Positions 17,677 through 26,418 of a DNA stretch of 64,000 bases are shown in pieces. Made by a program: the position numbers and the translations under genes. The stretch's first letter is position 1. Every line of letters starts with the position of its first letter. The notes below the pieces were generated by a model, which saw nothing but the letters and a program-made list of their open reading frames with translations, was not told where the DNA came from and did not search any database. Origin of the DNA: Flavobacterium sp. W4I14 (lineage in GTDB: Bacteria > Bacteroidota > Bacteroidia > Sphingobacteriales > Sphingobacteriaceae); assembly GCA_030817875.1 (NCBI GenBank), contig JAUSZU010000001.1:1612001-1676000 (forward strand), given 5' to 3'.

Positions 17677-18414
17677 ATGAAAATATTAGTTTGTATCAGT
17701 AATGTGCCAGACACAACGACAAAAATAACTTTTACTAATGATAATACCGAATTCAATACGTCAGGAGTGCAATATATTGTTAATCCATACGACGAAATCG
17801 CATTATCAAGGGCTATTGAGCTAACCGAAGGCGGTAAAGGAACGGTAACGGTTATTAATGTAGGCGAAGCGGGCAACGATCCAACCATTAGAAAAGCGCT
17901 TGCAATTGGTGCAGATGATGCCGTTAGGGTTAATGCAGCACCGAGAGATGCCTATTTCGTGGCAAAACAGATTGCGGAATATGCAAAAGATAAAGATTTC
18001 AATATTATTCTAACGGGTCGCGAGTCTATCGATTATAATGGTAATCAGGTTGCTGCTATGGTTGGCGAATTTTTAGACATTCCATCTGTATCGATTATCA
18101 AAAAATTAGATGTTGATGGTGATACGGCAACAATTGAAAGAGAAATTGAGGGCGGTAAAGAAGTGCTAACCGTTTCAGGTAAGTTTATTGCAAGTTGTGC
18201 TGAAGGCGTAGCAGAGCCAAAAATTCCGAATATGCGTGGTATCATGAGTGCAAGAACAAAACCACTTGCTGTAGTAGACGCAGTTGCTATTGAAGAGGTA
18301 ACCAAGGTTACAAAATATGAAACCCCAGCCCCTCGCGGAACGGTTAAGTTAATTCCTGCCGACCAAACAGAACAGTTGATCAGCTTGCTACATAGCGAAG
18401 CCAAAGTAATTTAA
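17677..18414 (+). CDS. etfB: Electron transfer flavoprotein subunit beta
   Basis: The AMP-binding beta subunit of the ETF heterodimer, which takes electrons from acyl-CoA and other dehydrogenases to the quinone pool. The 245-residue protein has the N-terminal KILVCISNVPDTTTKI, the middle RAIELTEGGKGTVTVINVGE, the adenine-nucleotide region LTGRESIDYNGNQVAAMVGE, and the family signature stretch PKIPNMRGIMSARTKPLAVV, which supplies the recognition loop for dehydrogenases. etfA follows 97 bp later. No dehydrogenase or ETF-quinone oxidoreductase gene is nearby. Confidence 0.96.
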   Translation: MKILVCISNVPDTTTKITFTNDNTEFNTSGVQYIVNPYDEIALSRAIELTEGGKGTVTVINVGEAGNDPTIRKALAIGADDAVRVNAAPRDAYFVAKQIAEYAKDKDFNIILTGRESIDYNGNQVAAMVGEFLDIPSVSIIKKLDVDGDTATIEREIEGGKEVLTVSGKFIASCAEGVAEPKIPNMRGIMSARTKPLAVVDAVAIEEVTKVTKYETPAPRGTVKLIPADQTEQLISLLHSEAKVI

Positions 18415-18511
18415 TTGGTAGCCAGGAGTTTCAGTTACCAAATAAAGAGATAATTAATAGAATTAATTTAATATAAATTCCCATATAAGGGAATCTAGGG
18501 AATAAAAATAT

Positions 18512-19480
18512 ATGTCAGTATTAGTATATGTAGAACAAGCTGAGGGCAAATTTAAGAAATCTGTATTTGAAGCCGTATCTTATGCCAAAGCCATTGCCGA
18601 CCAACAATCAACTAATTTAACCGCAATTTCTATTGGCGATGTAACCGACAGCGAATTAAAGGAATTGGGTAAATACGGTGCATCAAAAGTATTAAACGTA
18701 AGTACCGATCAATTAAAAACCTTTGTAAATCAAGCCTATGCAAGTGTTATTGCTGCAGCAGCAGAAAAAGAAGGTGCCGATATTGTAGTTTTATCTAACT
18801 CTTTCTCCGGTAAAGGTTTAGCGCCACGTATTGCAGTAAAACTTAAAGCAGGTTTAGCTGATGGTGCAGTAGAATTACCGAGTACGGATGGAAAATTTTC
18901 GGTTAAGAAAACGGCTTTCTCAGGTAAAGCATTCGCGATTACCGAATTAACATCTGCCAATAAAGTAATTGCTTTAAATCCAAATGCTTTTGGCGTTAAA
19001 GAAAATGCTACAGATGCGGCAATAGAGGCCTTTACTGCTGATGTTAAACAATCAGACTTAGGAACTGTTATTAAAGAGATTGTTAGGGCAACTGATAAAG
19101 TTTCATTACCTGATGCAGAATTAGTTGTTTCGGCTGGCAGAGGTTTAAAAGGACCAGAAAACTGGGGAATGATCGAAGAATTGGCTGCTTTGCTGGGTGC
19201 TGCTACAGCATGCTCTAAACCGGTATCAGATGCAGACTGGAGACCACATTCGGAACACGTTGGTCAAACTGGTATTGCCATTAGTCCTAACCTTTATATT
19301 GCTATCGGTATTTCTGGCGCTATCCAGCATTTGGCTGGCGTTAGTTCATCAAAAGTGATTGTAGTAATCAACAAAGATCCGGAAGCTCCTTTCTTCAAAG
19401 TAGCCGATTATGGTATTGTTGGCGATGCTTTTGAGGTTGTACCAAAATTAATTGAAGCATTAAAAGCACATAAAGCATAA
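18512..19480 (+). CDS. etfA: Electron transfer flavoprotein subunit alpha
   Basis: The FAD-carrying alpha subunit partnering EtfB. The 322-residue protein has an N-terminal alpha/beta domain and the C-terminal FAD-binding domain with VSAGRGLKGPENWGMIEELA, the loop WRPHSEHVGQTGIAISPNLY, GISGAIQHLAGV, and VVINKDPEAPFFKVADYGIV. The etfB-etfA spacer holds two small hairpins (TTGGTA ... TACCAA around 18415-18441 and ATTCCC-ATATAA-GGGAAT around 18478-18495), which could set the subunit ratio by RNA processing. A perfect palindrome lies 12 bp after the stop. Confidence 0.96.
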   Translation: MSVLVYVEQAEGKFKKSVFEAVSYAKAIADQQSTNLTAISIGDVTDSELKELGKYGASKVLNVSTDQLKTFVNQAYASVIAAAAEKEGADIVVLSNSFSGKGLAPRIAVKLKAGLADGAVELPSTDGKFSVKKTAFSGKAFAITELTSANKVIALNPNAFGVKENATDAAIEAFTADVKQSDLGTVIKEIVRATDKVSLPDAELVVSAGRGLKGPENWGMIEELAALLGAATACSKPVSDADWRPHSEHVGQTGIAISPNLYIAIGISGAIQHLAGVSSSKVIVVINKDPEAPFFKVADYGIVGDAFEVVPKLIEALKAHKA

Positions 19481-19492
19481 AAATAAACCTTT

Positions 19493-19524
19493 AAACCTCG
19501 CAGGTTTTAAAACCTGCGAGGTTT
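19493..19524. repeat. Perfect 32-bp palindrome
   Basis: Two 16-bp arms (AAACCTCGCAGGTTTT and its exact complement) meet with no spacer. It sits between etfA and the nuclease gene, 11 bp before the next start codon. This resembles a palindromic repeat known to be scattered through Bacteroidota genomes. There is no T tract in either direction, so it is not an ordinary terminator, but it would extrude as a cruciform or fold in RNA. Confidence 0.8.
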
Positions 19525-19535
19525 GGAAAACAAAT

Positions 19536-20150
19536 ATGAAAAAAGTAAAATTAGATATTGTAGGTTTATCTTACAGCCAGACTCAATCTGGTGCTTATGC
19601 CCTTGTTTTAGGAGAAGTAAATGGACGCCGCCGCTTACCGATTATTATTGGTGCATTTGAAGCACAGGCCATTGCTATAGAAATTGAGAAAATGACTCCT
19701 AGTAGGCCATTAACACATGATTTATTCAAATCGATGGCTGATACTTTTCATATCAATATCCAGGAAATTATCATCTACAATCTGGTTGATGGTGTTTTTT
19801 ACGCAAAGTTGATCTGCAGTGATGGTAAAAATACGCATGAAGTTGATGCCAGAACATCCGATGCCATTGCTTTGGCTGTTCGGTTTAATGCCATGATTTA
19901 CACTTACGAATTTATTTTGGCTTCTGCCGGAATCGTAATAGAAGGGAATGATTTTCTTTTTCTCGAAAATATGGATTCTATTGCAAAAGAGCCAGAAGCG
20001 GATAGCTTGCCTACCTCAACTCAACAACAAGGTTTTGGCGATCTTACCTTAGAAGAACTTCAGCAGAAGTTACAGGAAGCCATTGCAGAAGAAGCCTATG
20101 AAAAAGCTGCAAGATTAAGAGATGAATTGAATAAACGCGGAACATCTTAG
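19536..20150 (+). CDS. Bifunctional nuclease (BFN/DUF151) domain protein with C-terminal UVR motif
   Basis: A 204-residue protein. The N-terminal BFN/DUF151 domain (about 1-135, with LVLGEVNGRRRLPIIIGAFE and VDARTSDAIALAVRF) belongs to a family with reported nuclease activity on RNA and DNA. The C-terminal helix hairpin (about 168-202, LEELQQKLQEAIAEEAYEKA then ARLRDELNK) is a UvrB/UvrC-interaction (UVR) motif. This fusion is common in Bacteroidota and suggests a role near nucleotide excision repair or protease adaptors, but the cellular task is unknown. It follows etfA across the 32-bp palindrome. Confidence 0.88.
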   Translation: MKKVKLDIVGLSYSQTQSGAYALVLGEVNGRRRLPIIIGAFEAQAIAIEIEKMTPSRPLTHDLFKSMADTFHINIQEIIIYNLVDGVFYAKLICSDGKNTHEVDARTSDAIALAVRFNAMIYTYEFILASAGIVIEGNDFLFLENMDSIAKEPEADSLPTSTQQQGFGDLTLEELQQKLQEAIAEEAYEKAARLRDELNKRGTS

Positions 20151-20235
20151 CACTGCTGCACATAAAAATGTTTATCTAATCGAAATTTGTCTAAATTTTT
20201 TCTCAAATCCTTTCTATAAAAAGCTAAATTCTAAG

Positions 20236-20269
20236 ATGAACCAAATTGTTTAAAATAATTTTGGTTCAT
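20236..20269 (+). terminator. Probable terminator after the BFN/UVR gene
   Basis: Arms ATGAACCAAATT (20236-20247) and AATTTTGGTTCAT (20257-20269, one extra T) form a 12-bp stem followed by TTTTGG. Confidence 0.6.
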
Positions 20270-20338
20270 TTTGGATTATCATTCAAAATAGTTCTATATT
20301 CAGCTTTTACTTTCAACAATTCAAACTAAACTATTATT

Positions 20339-21718
20339 ATGAACGTTAAGTTTCGCTTAACTATAATGAGTTTCATGCAATTCTTTGTATGGGCTGCATG
20401 GTTAATTACGATTGCAAATTATTGGTTCGGAACCAAACAATGGGACGGTGCAGATTTTGGGATAATTTTCTCTACCATGGGCATTGCATCGCTATTCATG
20501 CCAACCATTACCGGTATTCTTGCTGATAAATGGATCAATGCAGAGAAGTTGTATGCTATTTTACATATCCTTTACGCAGCCACCATGTTCTATCTGCCTC
20601 AGGTAGAAGATCCGCATACTTTCTTTTGGGTAATATTGGTGTCTATGTGTTTTTATATGCCAACCATTGCTTTAAGTAATTCAATTAGTTACACAACGTT
20701 AAAAAACGGCAACTTTGATGTGGTAAAAAACTTTCCACCCATCCGTGTTTGGGGAACAGTCGGTTTTATTGCTGCCATGTGGCTTACCAATTTAACCGGT
20801 AATAAAGCAAGTGCAAATCAGTTCTACATTGCAGGTATTAGCGCGTTAATGCTTGGATTATACTCTTTTACGCTTCCTGCCTGTAAGCCTTTAAATCTGA
20901 TCAGTGAGAAAAAAACATTCGCACAGAAGCTAGGCTTAGAATCTTTCAAGCTATTTGCTGATTATAAAATGGCCTTATTTTTCATCTTCTCTATGTTTTT
21001 AGGGGCTGCATTGCAATTAACCAATGCTTATGGTGATGTTTTTCTGGATGAATTTAAATTATTCCCTGTTTTTGCGGAATCTTTTGTAATCAGATATTCT
21101 ACTATCATTTTATCCATCTCTCAAATATCGGAAACACTGTTTATTCTTGCTATTCCATTCTTTTTGAAAAGATTCGGGATTAAATGGGTAATTGCAATTG
21201 CCATGTTTGCCTGGGTATTACGTTTCGGATTATTTGCCTTTGGCGATCCTTCTACCAATTTATGGATGATCATTACTTCTTGTATTGTATACGGTATGGC
21301 ATTCGATTTCTTTAATATTTCCGGATCACTGTTCGTAGAAACATCAACCACACCAAAAACACGTTCGTCTGCCCAAGGTTTATTTATGATGATGACTAAC
21401 GGTTTCGGAGCTGTGTTTGGAAGTTTAGTGTCAGGTTGGATGATCAATAAATATTTTACTACCTATTATAGCAGTATTGATTCTTTATCTAAATATGTAA
21501 AGAGTGAAGCAGACAATAAACATCTCCTTCAATTTTTGAAAAACAAAGGAATCAGTGTATTAGAAAATGGAAATTTAAGCAGGGCATTAGATGTGAAAGA
21601 CTGGCACAACATCTGGCTGTCTTTCACCATTTATGTGCTGGTTATTGCGATAGTTTTTGTAATCATATTTAAACACAAACATACTCGAGCAGAAGTAGAA
21701 GCCATTAACCATTTATAA
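20339..21718 (+). CDS. MFS transporter, nucleoside:H+ symporter (NupG/XapB-like)
   Basis: A 459-residue inner-membrane protein with about twelve hydrophobic helices. The sequence matches the nucleoside:H+ symporter branch: RLTIMSFMQFFVWAAWLITI at the N-terminus, GILADKWINAEKLYAILHI in the first cytoplasmic loop, the FPPIRVWGTVGFIAAMWLTN segment, and SSAQGLFMMMTNGFGAVFGS in the C-terminal half. Likely import of purine or pyrimidine nucleosides; the exact substrate is not evident. DUF3667 follows 14 bp downstream. Confidence 0.88.
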   Translation: MNVKFRLTIMSFMQFFVWAAWLITIANYWFGTKQWDGADFGIIFSTMGIASLFMPTITGILADKWINAEKLYAILHILYAATMFYLPQVEDPHTFFWVILVSMCFYMPTIALSNSISYTTLKNGNFDVVKNFPPIRVWGTVGFIAAMWLTNLTGNKASANQFYIAGISALMLGLYSFTLPACKPLNLISEKKTFAQKLGLESFKLFADYKMALFFIFSMFLGAALQLTNAYGDVFLDEFKLFPVFAESFVIRYSTIILSISQISETLFILAIPFFLKRFGIKWVIAIAMFAWVLRFGLFAFGDPSTNLWMIITSCIVYGMAFDFFNISGSLFVETSTTPKTRSSAQGLFMMMTNGFGAVFGSLVSGWMINKYFTTYYSSIDSLSKYVKSEADNKHLLQFLKNKGISVLENGNLSRALDVKDWHNIWLSFTIYVLVIAIVFVIIFKHKHTRAEVEAINHL

Positions 21719-21732
21719 ATTCGATTTGTCCC

Positions 21733-22851
21733 ATGTCAGCTGGTAAGTATAGAAAAGAACACAATTGCTTAAACTGCGGTGCTCATGTTGAGAAACATTA
21801 TTGTAGCGATTGCGGTCAACCAAATTTGGAGTTAAAAGAAAGTTTCTGGGCTTTTATCAGTCACAGCATAGCCCATTATTTTCACTTCGACAATAAATTC
21901 TTCCAAACCCTCTCTCCTCTTTTAACAAAGCCTGGCCAGGTTACACTCGATTATTTAGCTGGCAAAAGAGCCAGGTATATTAATCCGGTGAGTATGTACA
22001 TCTTCGTATCCATCGTATATTTTTTGGTTGTTTATTCACCAAAACATGTAAAAAAAGATACTCATGAATCAACTAAAACCGAAAAACGAAGTGATGAAAG
22101 TGTTACCGACAGTGTAAATAAGGCCCTGAAGCTTTCAGGAATACCTAAAAACATTGCAAATAAGGCAACAACATCGATTAATAAAGCAATCAGGAAAAAA
22201 GAATTTATAAAACTTGGTTTTGCTGATCAGGAAAGGGAATTGAACAGGCTTAGAACTGAAAACGCTAAACTAGCGTCTGATTCCATTGCTGATATGATCG
22301 AAGATTATAACGATATCCATATCGAAAGAAACGATAGCACTTATGCTGCCTATTTAGGAAGGCAAAAGAAATTGCCACCCACCCAGCAAGACAATTGGTA
22401 TGAGCGGATGATCAAAAAAAGAGCGATCAATATTGGTGAAAAATCTGAAGTAATTCAAGAAATGCTAGAGCATAACCGACCAAAACAATACTTTTTGTTA
22501 ATGCCTTTATTGGCGCTTTTTATTATGTGGAATTTCAGGAAAAATCATATTTATTATTTAAATCACCTGATTTTTGCCATCCATGGAATGACTGCCTATT
22601 TTATTGTGCAAATTTTTACTGACCCAATAATTAAGCATGTTTTTGATAAGAAAGGCATTATTACCACTGTTATTGAACTAGGTGTTATAGTTTGGATCTG
22701 TTGGTATATGTACAATGCTTTAAAAGTATTTTATCAAAGAAAACCCTGGAGTATAGTTTTTAAAATGTTCTTGATTTTTGTGATGTATTGGATAGCATTT
22801 AGTGTATCTGAAGTGATCATGGTTAATTTAATTTATTACGTAGCTACTTAA
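21733..22851 (+). CDS. DUF3667 membrane protein with N-terminal zinc ribbon
   Basis: A 372-residue protein. The N-terminus carries a zinc ribbon (CLNCGAHVEKHYCSDCGQ, residues about 12-29). It is followed by the DUF3667 block (LTKPGQVTLDYLAGKRARYI, NPVSMYIFVSIVYFLVVYSP), a long charged middle (about 110-255), and three or four C-terminal membrane helices (from about 258). Function is unknown. The unusually long hydrophilic insert (RRENAKLASDSIADMIEDYN region) lies between the first and later membrane segments. Probably co-transcribed with the nucleoside transporter. Confidence 0.85.
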   Translation: MSAGKYRKEHNCLNCGAHVEKHYCSDCGQPNLELKESFWAFISHSIAHYFHFDNKFFQTLSPLLTKPGQVTLDYLAGKRARYINPVSMYIFVSIVYFLVVYSPKHVKKDTHESTKTEKRSDESVTDSVNKALKLSGIPKNIANKATTSINKAIRKKEFIKLGFADQERELNRLRTENAKLASDSIADMIEDYNDIHIERNDSTYAAYLGRQKKLPPTQQDNWYERMIKKRAINIGEKSEVIQEMLEHNRPKQYFLLMPLLALFIMWNFRKNHIYYLNHLIFAIHGMTAYFIVQIFTDPIIKHVFDKKGIITTVIELGVIVWICWYMYNALKVFYQRKPWSIVFKMFLIFVMYWIAFSVSEVIMVNLIYYVAT

Positions 22852-22890
22852 ATTATGTCATAATTTCGACTGCTCATCGTTAAAAAAGTG

Positions 22891-22976
22891 CCGTCATCTC
22901 GACTGGAACGCAGTGGAATGGAGAGATCTATCTCTGCAGATCTCTCGACTAAGTTGCACTTCGCTCGAGATGACGG
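22891..22976. repeat. Dispersed intergenic repeat with nested inverted arms
   Basis: The outer arms are CCGTCATCTCGA (22891-22902) and TCGAGATGACGG (22965-22976). The inner arms are GAGAGATCT (22921-22929) and AGATCTCTC (22938-22946). This GTCATCTCGA-type repeat is common between genes in this phylum, and related pieces recur at 59190-59220 and 59383-59405. Confidence 0.75.
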
Positions 22977-23002
22977 TTGGCGGCTAAAAATAACGGCCAT
23001 AA

Positions 23003-23037
23003 AAAAAACCACCCGATATTATCGAGTGGTTTTTTTT
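23003..23037 (-). terminator. Terminator of gltA
   Basis: AAAACCAC and GTGGTTTT arms with additional CGAT/ATCG pairing inside, flanked by A and T runs on both sides. It lies 14 bp beyond the gltA stop and can work in both directions. Confidence 0.85.
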
Positions 23038-23050
23038 ATGTTTAATGAAA

Positions 23051-24340
23051 TTATTTTCTATCCTTAAGCTCAACAAATTCTCTATCTGTTTCACCTACAT
23101 AAATCTGGCGAGGGCGACCTATCGGCTCTTTATTCTCATGCATTTCTTTCCATTGCGCAATCCATCCTGGTAAACGGCCTAAAGCAAATAGAACGGTAAA
23201 CATTTCAGATGGGAAGCCTAGTGCGCGGTAAATAATACCTGAATAGAAATCTACATTTGGATATAACTTACGGTCTATGAAGTATTGATCAGTTAAAGCC
23301 GCTTCTTCTAATTTCTTAGCAATTTCTAAAATCGGATCATCAATGCCTAGGTTTTCCAGAATATCATCACAAGCTTTTTTAATGATTTTAGCTCTTGGGT
23401 CGAAGTTTTTGTAAACCCTGTGCCCAAAGCCCATCATACGGAATGGATCGTTTTTGTCTTTCGCTTTTGCAATCCACTTCTCTGTATCACCTCCATCAGC
23501 TTTAATCAACTCAAGCATATCGATCACAGCTTGGTTAGCTCCACCATGTAGTGGACCCCAAAGCGCAGCAATACCAGCAGCAATTGAAGCATATAAATTA
23601 CAATCAGACGAACCTACGATACGAACGGTAGATGCTGAACAGTTTTGCTCGTGATCTGCATGCAGAATAAGCAATTTATTCATCGCATTAACCACAATTG
23701 GATTTACATCATAATCTTCTGTACGTTGTCCAAAGGTCATCCAAAGGAAATTGGTTACATAATCGTATTTATTTTTTGGATAAATAAGAGGATGACCTAA
23801 TGATTTTTTATAAACGAAAGAAACAATGGTTGGGAATTTAGCCAAAAGTTTAATAATGGTTAAATCTTGTTCTTCTGCGGTTTGGTTTGGTTTTAAGCAC
23901 TCAGGATAGAATGTAGATAATGAGAAGATCAAGGAACCTAATTGCCCCATTGGATGAGATCTTGATGGATAACCATCAAAAAATTTCTTCATGTCTTCAT
24001 GAATCAAAGTATGCTTGCTTATGTCAGCCTGTAAATCTTCAAGTTGTTTTTGTGTTGGCAGATCTCCATAAATGATCAGATAAATAACCTCTAAAAAACT
24101 CGATTTTGCGGCAAGCTCTTCGATCGAATAACCTCTATATTTTAAAATGCCTTTTTCACCATCTAAAAAAGTGATTTTACTCTTTGTAGAACCAGTATTT
24201 TTAAAACCAGTATCCAAAGTAACAAAACCTGTTAGATCTCTTAATTTTGAAATATCAATGGCCTTTTCATCTTCTGTTCCTGTAATTACTGGCAATTCTA
24301 CTGTCTTACCATCAACTTTGATCTCTGCAATATCTGACAT
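23051..24340 (-). CDS. gltA: Citrate synthase
   Basis: Condenses oxaloacetate and acetyl-CoA at the entry to the TCA cycle. The 429-residue protein is the type II hexameric kind by length and N-terminal beta domain (TVELPVITGTEDEKAIDISK). Active-site motifs: LHADHEQNCSASTVRIVGSS with the oxaloacetate-binding His, GPLHGGANQAVIDML, and MGFGHRVYKNFDPRAK with the second His. The catalytic Asp is in YPNVDFYSGI. On the minus strand a TATAATTT-like box near 24375 may be its promoter. Transcribed alone. Confidence 0.98.
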   Translation of the reverse strand: MSDIAEIKVDGKTVELPVITGTEDEKAIDISKLRDLTGFVTLDTGFKNTGSTKSKITFLDGEKGILKYRGYSIEELAAKSSFLEVIYLIIYGDLPTQKQLEDLQADISKHTLIHEDMKKFFDGYPSRSHPMGQLGSLIFSLSTFYPECLKPNQTAEEQDLTIIKLLAKFPTIVSFVYKKSLGHPLIYPKNKYDYVTNFLWMTFGQRTEDYDVNPIVVNAMNKLLILHADHEQNCSASTVRIVGSSDCNLYASIAAGIAALWGPLHGGANQAVIDMLELIKADGGDTEKWIAKAKDKNDPFRMMGFGHRVYKNFDPRAKIIKKACDDILENLGIDDPILEIAKKLEEAALTDQYFIDRKLYPNVDFYSGIIYRALGFPSEMFTVLFALGRLPGWIAQWKEMHENKEPIGRPRQIYVGETDREFVELKDRK

Positions 24341-24473
24341 ATTATTGTATTGTGTTTATAGCTTTCTAAATTATATAAAATTAATATACATGCATAACAA
24401 ATCTGTTAAATTAATATGAATAATTAGTCAAAATGACGTAACAATCGTGCTTAATTAGACAGGATCTTAAATC

Positions 24474-25004
24474 TTATTTTGCTTTGATTTCTTCGGCAAC
24501 TCTCCCACACTCCAGCATTTCTTTGCCGTAATAAGGATTTTTAATTTCCTTTTCGGTTGATAACCAGTCACCTCCATCTCCTTTATTCGCCATTGGGCAA
24601 TGCTGAACATAAATTGTGCCCTTTTCTATCTCCGCATTCTTTAATAACGCAATTAAATCTGCGCTTAAAACTGTGAAGTCTTTTCTTTGCGAAACAAGAT
24701 TATTGCTTGCCGCGATTTTGCCAGCAACAACTGCAGTGGGCTCACAACCTTTATAAGCAGCCAAACTCGTTTGTAATTGTGCTGCAGATTTTTGTGCATT
24801 TGCTGAATCTGATTTTACCAGTGCATTTTTTAAATCTACATATTGGTTAAAGATTTCAGATTTCTGCTTGTCTTTTATAGAAACCTCATTTTTAACTGAC
24901 GTTGAATCTATTTTTGTCGAATCTTTGGTTTCTGTAGATTTTTTTTCTGCCTGGTTGCAGGCCATTAAAGCGGTAAGTATTATTAATCCGAATATTCTTT
25001 TCAT
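24474..25004 (-). CDS. DUF3347 family lipoprotein
   Basis: A 176-residue exported lipoprotein. The signal peptide MKRIFGLIILTALMAC ends in a lipobox with Cys16, followed by a low-complexity Ser/Thr/Lys linker (KKSTETKDSTKIDSTS). The DUF3347 domain covers about 55-160, with FNQYVDLKNALVKSDSANAQ and the metal-site-like TIYVQHCPMANKGDGGDWL near the end. In other proteins this domain accompanies heavy-metal efflux systems; its Cys, His and Met residues suggest copper or similar metal binding. That is inference, as no efflux genes are adjacent. ATG 25004 is chosen because it opens the signal peptide. Confidence 0.85.
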   Translation of the reverse strand: MKRIFGLIILTALMACNQAEKKSTETKDSTKIDSTSVKNEVSIKDKQKSEIFNQYVDLKNALVKSDSANAQKSAAQLQTSLAAYKGCEPTAVVAGKIAASNNLVSQRKDFTVLSADLIALLKNAEIEKGTIYVQHCPMANKGDGGDWLSTEKEIKNPYYGKEMLECGRVAEEIKAK

Positions 25005-25054
25005 TGTATTTGGTTTTCGGCTCAAAATAGCAATTAAAATGGTAAATAAATAAA

Positions 25055-25080
25055 AAAGTCCCGATTTTCATCGGGACTTT
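25055..25080 (-). terminator. Terminator of the 25100-25651 gene
   Basis: Perfect 11-bp arms AAAGTCCCGAT and ATCGGGACTTT with a 4-nt loop, then a T run on the minus strand. Confidence 0.92.
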
Positions 25081-25099
25081 AAATTAAATGATGTTTTAA

Positions 25100-25651
25100 T
25101 TATAATTTGAAATTATATCCTAATCTCAGGTTAAACTGACCGGTTTTCATGAAATAGAGATCAGAAGCACTATTGTTTACATAACCTTCATATTTTATGC
25201 CAAGATCCAAACCATTTTTCCATTCATAGCCCAAACCGCCCGTATAAATAAAGTTCATGTTAGCACCATCTTTTATAGCCAAACCCGAACCTAACTCAGT
25301 ACTTAAATACATTCTCTCGAACGGAAACACCCTAACACCACCTAATAAAGGGATAAATTCGAATTTTAGCGGGCTTCCCTTCCATTTTAATCTGGTATAA
25401 CCGCCTGAAGCAGTAAGGGCCACGTAAGGACTTAAATCATATTGAAGTCTTACATCTGCACCATAACCATAATCCATTTCAGACTTGTCTGGAAATAATC
25501 CACCGTTTACGCCTACGCCGATTTTAAAAGCCATACCGCTTACTGATGTCATTGGTTCAGTAGAACCCATAGTTTGTGCTTTTAGATTTGAAGTGGTTAA
25601 AATTGCAAGGGCCGTTAATGTTGTTGCAAAAAGTTTAGTAACTGTTTTCAT
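25100..25651 (-). CDS. Outer-membrane beta-barrel protein (paralog 1)
   Basis: A 183-residue protein with a signal peptide (KLFATTLTALAILTTSNLKAQ) and alternating-residue beta-strands ending in an aromatic C-terminal strand (FNLRLGYNFKL), as in small OmpA/OmpW-like barrels. Blocks such as ELGSGLAIKDGA, GGLGYEWKNGLDLGIKYEGY and VRLQYDLSPYVALTASGGYT recur in the gene at 25802-26302, so the two arose by duplication. Each has its own terminator. Probably an outer-membrane structural or stress protein; no substrate can be assigned. Confidence 0.75.
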   Translation of the reverse strand: MKTVTKLFATTLTALAILTTSNLKAQTMGSTEPMTSVSGMAFKIGVGVNGGLFPDKSEMDYGYGADVRLQYDLSPYVALTASGGYTRLKWKGSPLKFEFIPLLGGVRVFPFERMYLSTELGSGLAIKDGANMNFIYTGGLGYEWKNGLDLGIKYEGYVNNSASDLYFMKTGQFNLRLGYNFKL

Positions 25652-25754
25652 TTTAGATATTTTAAGTTATTAATTAAGGGTTTAGTTTATATACGTTAAA
25701 ATATCTGAGGTAGATTTTTAAATTTTCATTTTTTTCAAAATGTTATGAAACAAA

Positions 25755-25781
25755 AAAGCCCCGACTTATAGTCTGGGCTTT
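25755..25781 (-). terminator. Terminator of the 25802-26302 gene
   Basis: Arms AAAGCCCCGACT and AGTCTGGGCTTT with one mismatch and a TAT loop, then TTTTTTG on the minus strand. Confidence 0.88.
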
Positions 25782-25801
25782 CAATACTATTTGTAATTAG
25801 C

Positions 25802-26302
25802 TTACAGGCTAAATCCGTATGCTAAACGAATGCCGGCAAAACCAATACTGCCGTTATTAGAATAACCTTCATATTTGGCTGCCAAATCTAAACCATTACT
25901 CCATGCATAACCAATCGCTGGAGAATAAACAAATGAAGTTCCTGAACCTTTATTTGTGCCAAAACCAGCACCCAGTTCTGCTAATCCATAAGCCCCTGCG
26001 CCTGAGTCGTTAAAGAAGTATTTTGCACCTGCTTTAACTGGAATGATTCCAAAGCTTCCACCTCCGTAAGAGTCTTTTATTGAGAAGTTATTATAACCTG
26101 CTGTAATAGGAATAGATAATTGTTTATCAACGTTAAACTGATATCTAATGTCTCCACCTATTACTAGGCCGTATCCAGTTGTTGTTCCTGCACCTACATT
26201 TAATCCTATACCTAAATTTCGAGATTGCGCGTTAGCATTTGTGGTAAAGAATAAAGCCACGACAGCTGCTGAAGTAGCAATGATTTTAGTAATTGTTTTC
26301 AT
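25802..26302 (-). CDS. Outer-membrane beta-barrel protein (paralog 2)
   Basis: A 166-residue exported barrel protein with signal peptide KIIATSAAVVALFFTTNANA followed by QSRNLGIGLNVGAG. The last strand is IGFAGIRLAYGFSL. It shares AYGLAELGAGFG, SPAIGYAWSNGLDLAAKYEG and DIRYQFNVDKQLSIPITAGY with the neighbouring paralog, while the loops differ. It lies upstream of paralog 1 on the same strand with a terminator between, so the two are likely separate transcription units that diverged after tandem duplication. Confidence 0.75.
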   Translation of the reverse strand: MKTITKIIATSAAVVALFFTTNANAQSRNLGIGLNVGAGTTTGYGLVIGGDIRYQFNVDKQLSIPITAGYNNFSIKDSYGGGSFGIIPVKAGAKYFFNDSGAGAYGLAELGAGFGTNKGSGTSFVYSPAIGYAWSNGLDLAAKYEGYSNNGSIGFAGIRLAYGFSL

Positions 26303-26418
26303 TTTAAGTATTGTTTTTGAGTTAAACTAATATGCTGCAACAAATACAAAGGTTGTGCCAAAAGAGCTTTTTTAATATTATTTAGACCTTAATCCAACAT
26401 TCAAATGACCAATAAAAG

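Noticed and set aside
22891..22976. Inverted repeat considered as an insertion-sequence end or CRISPR-like unit
   Set aside because: Single copy at this site, no transposase, no target duplication and no regular spacing; it matches the dispersed intergenic repeat type.
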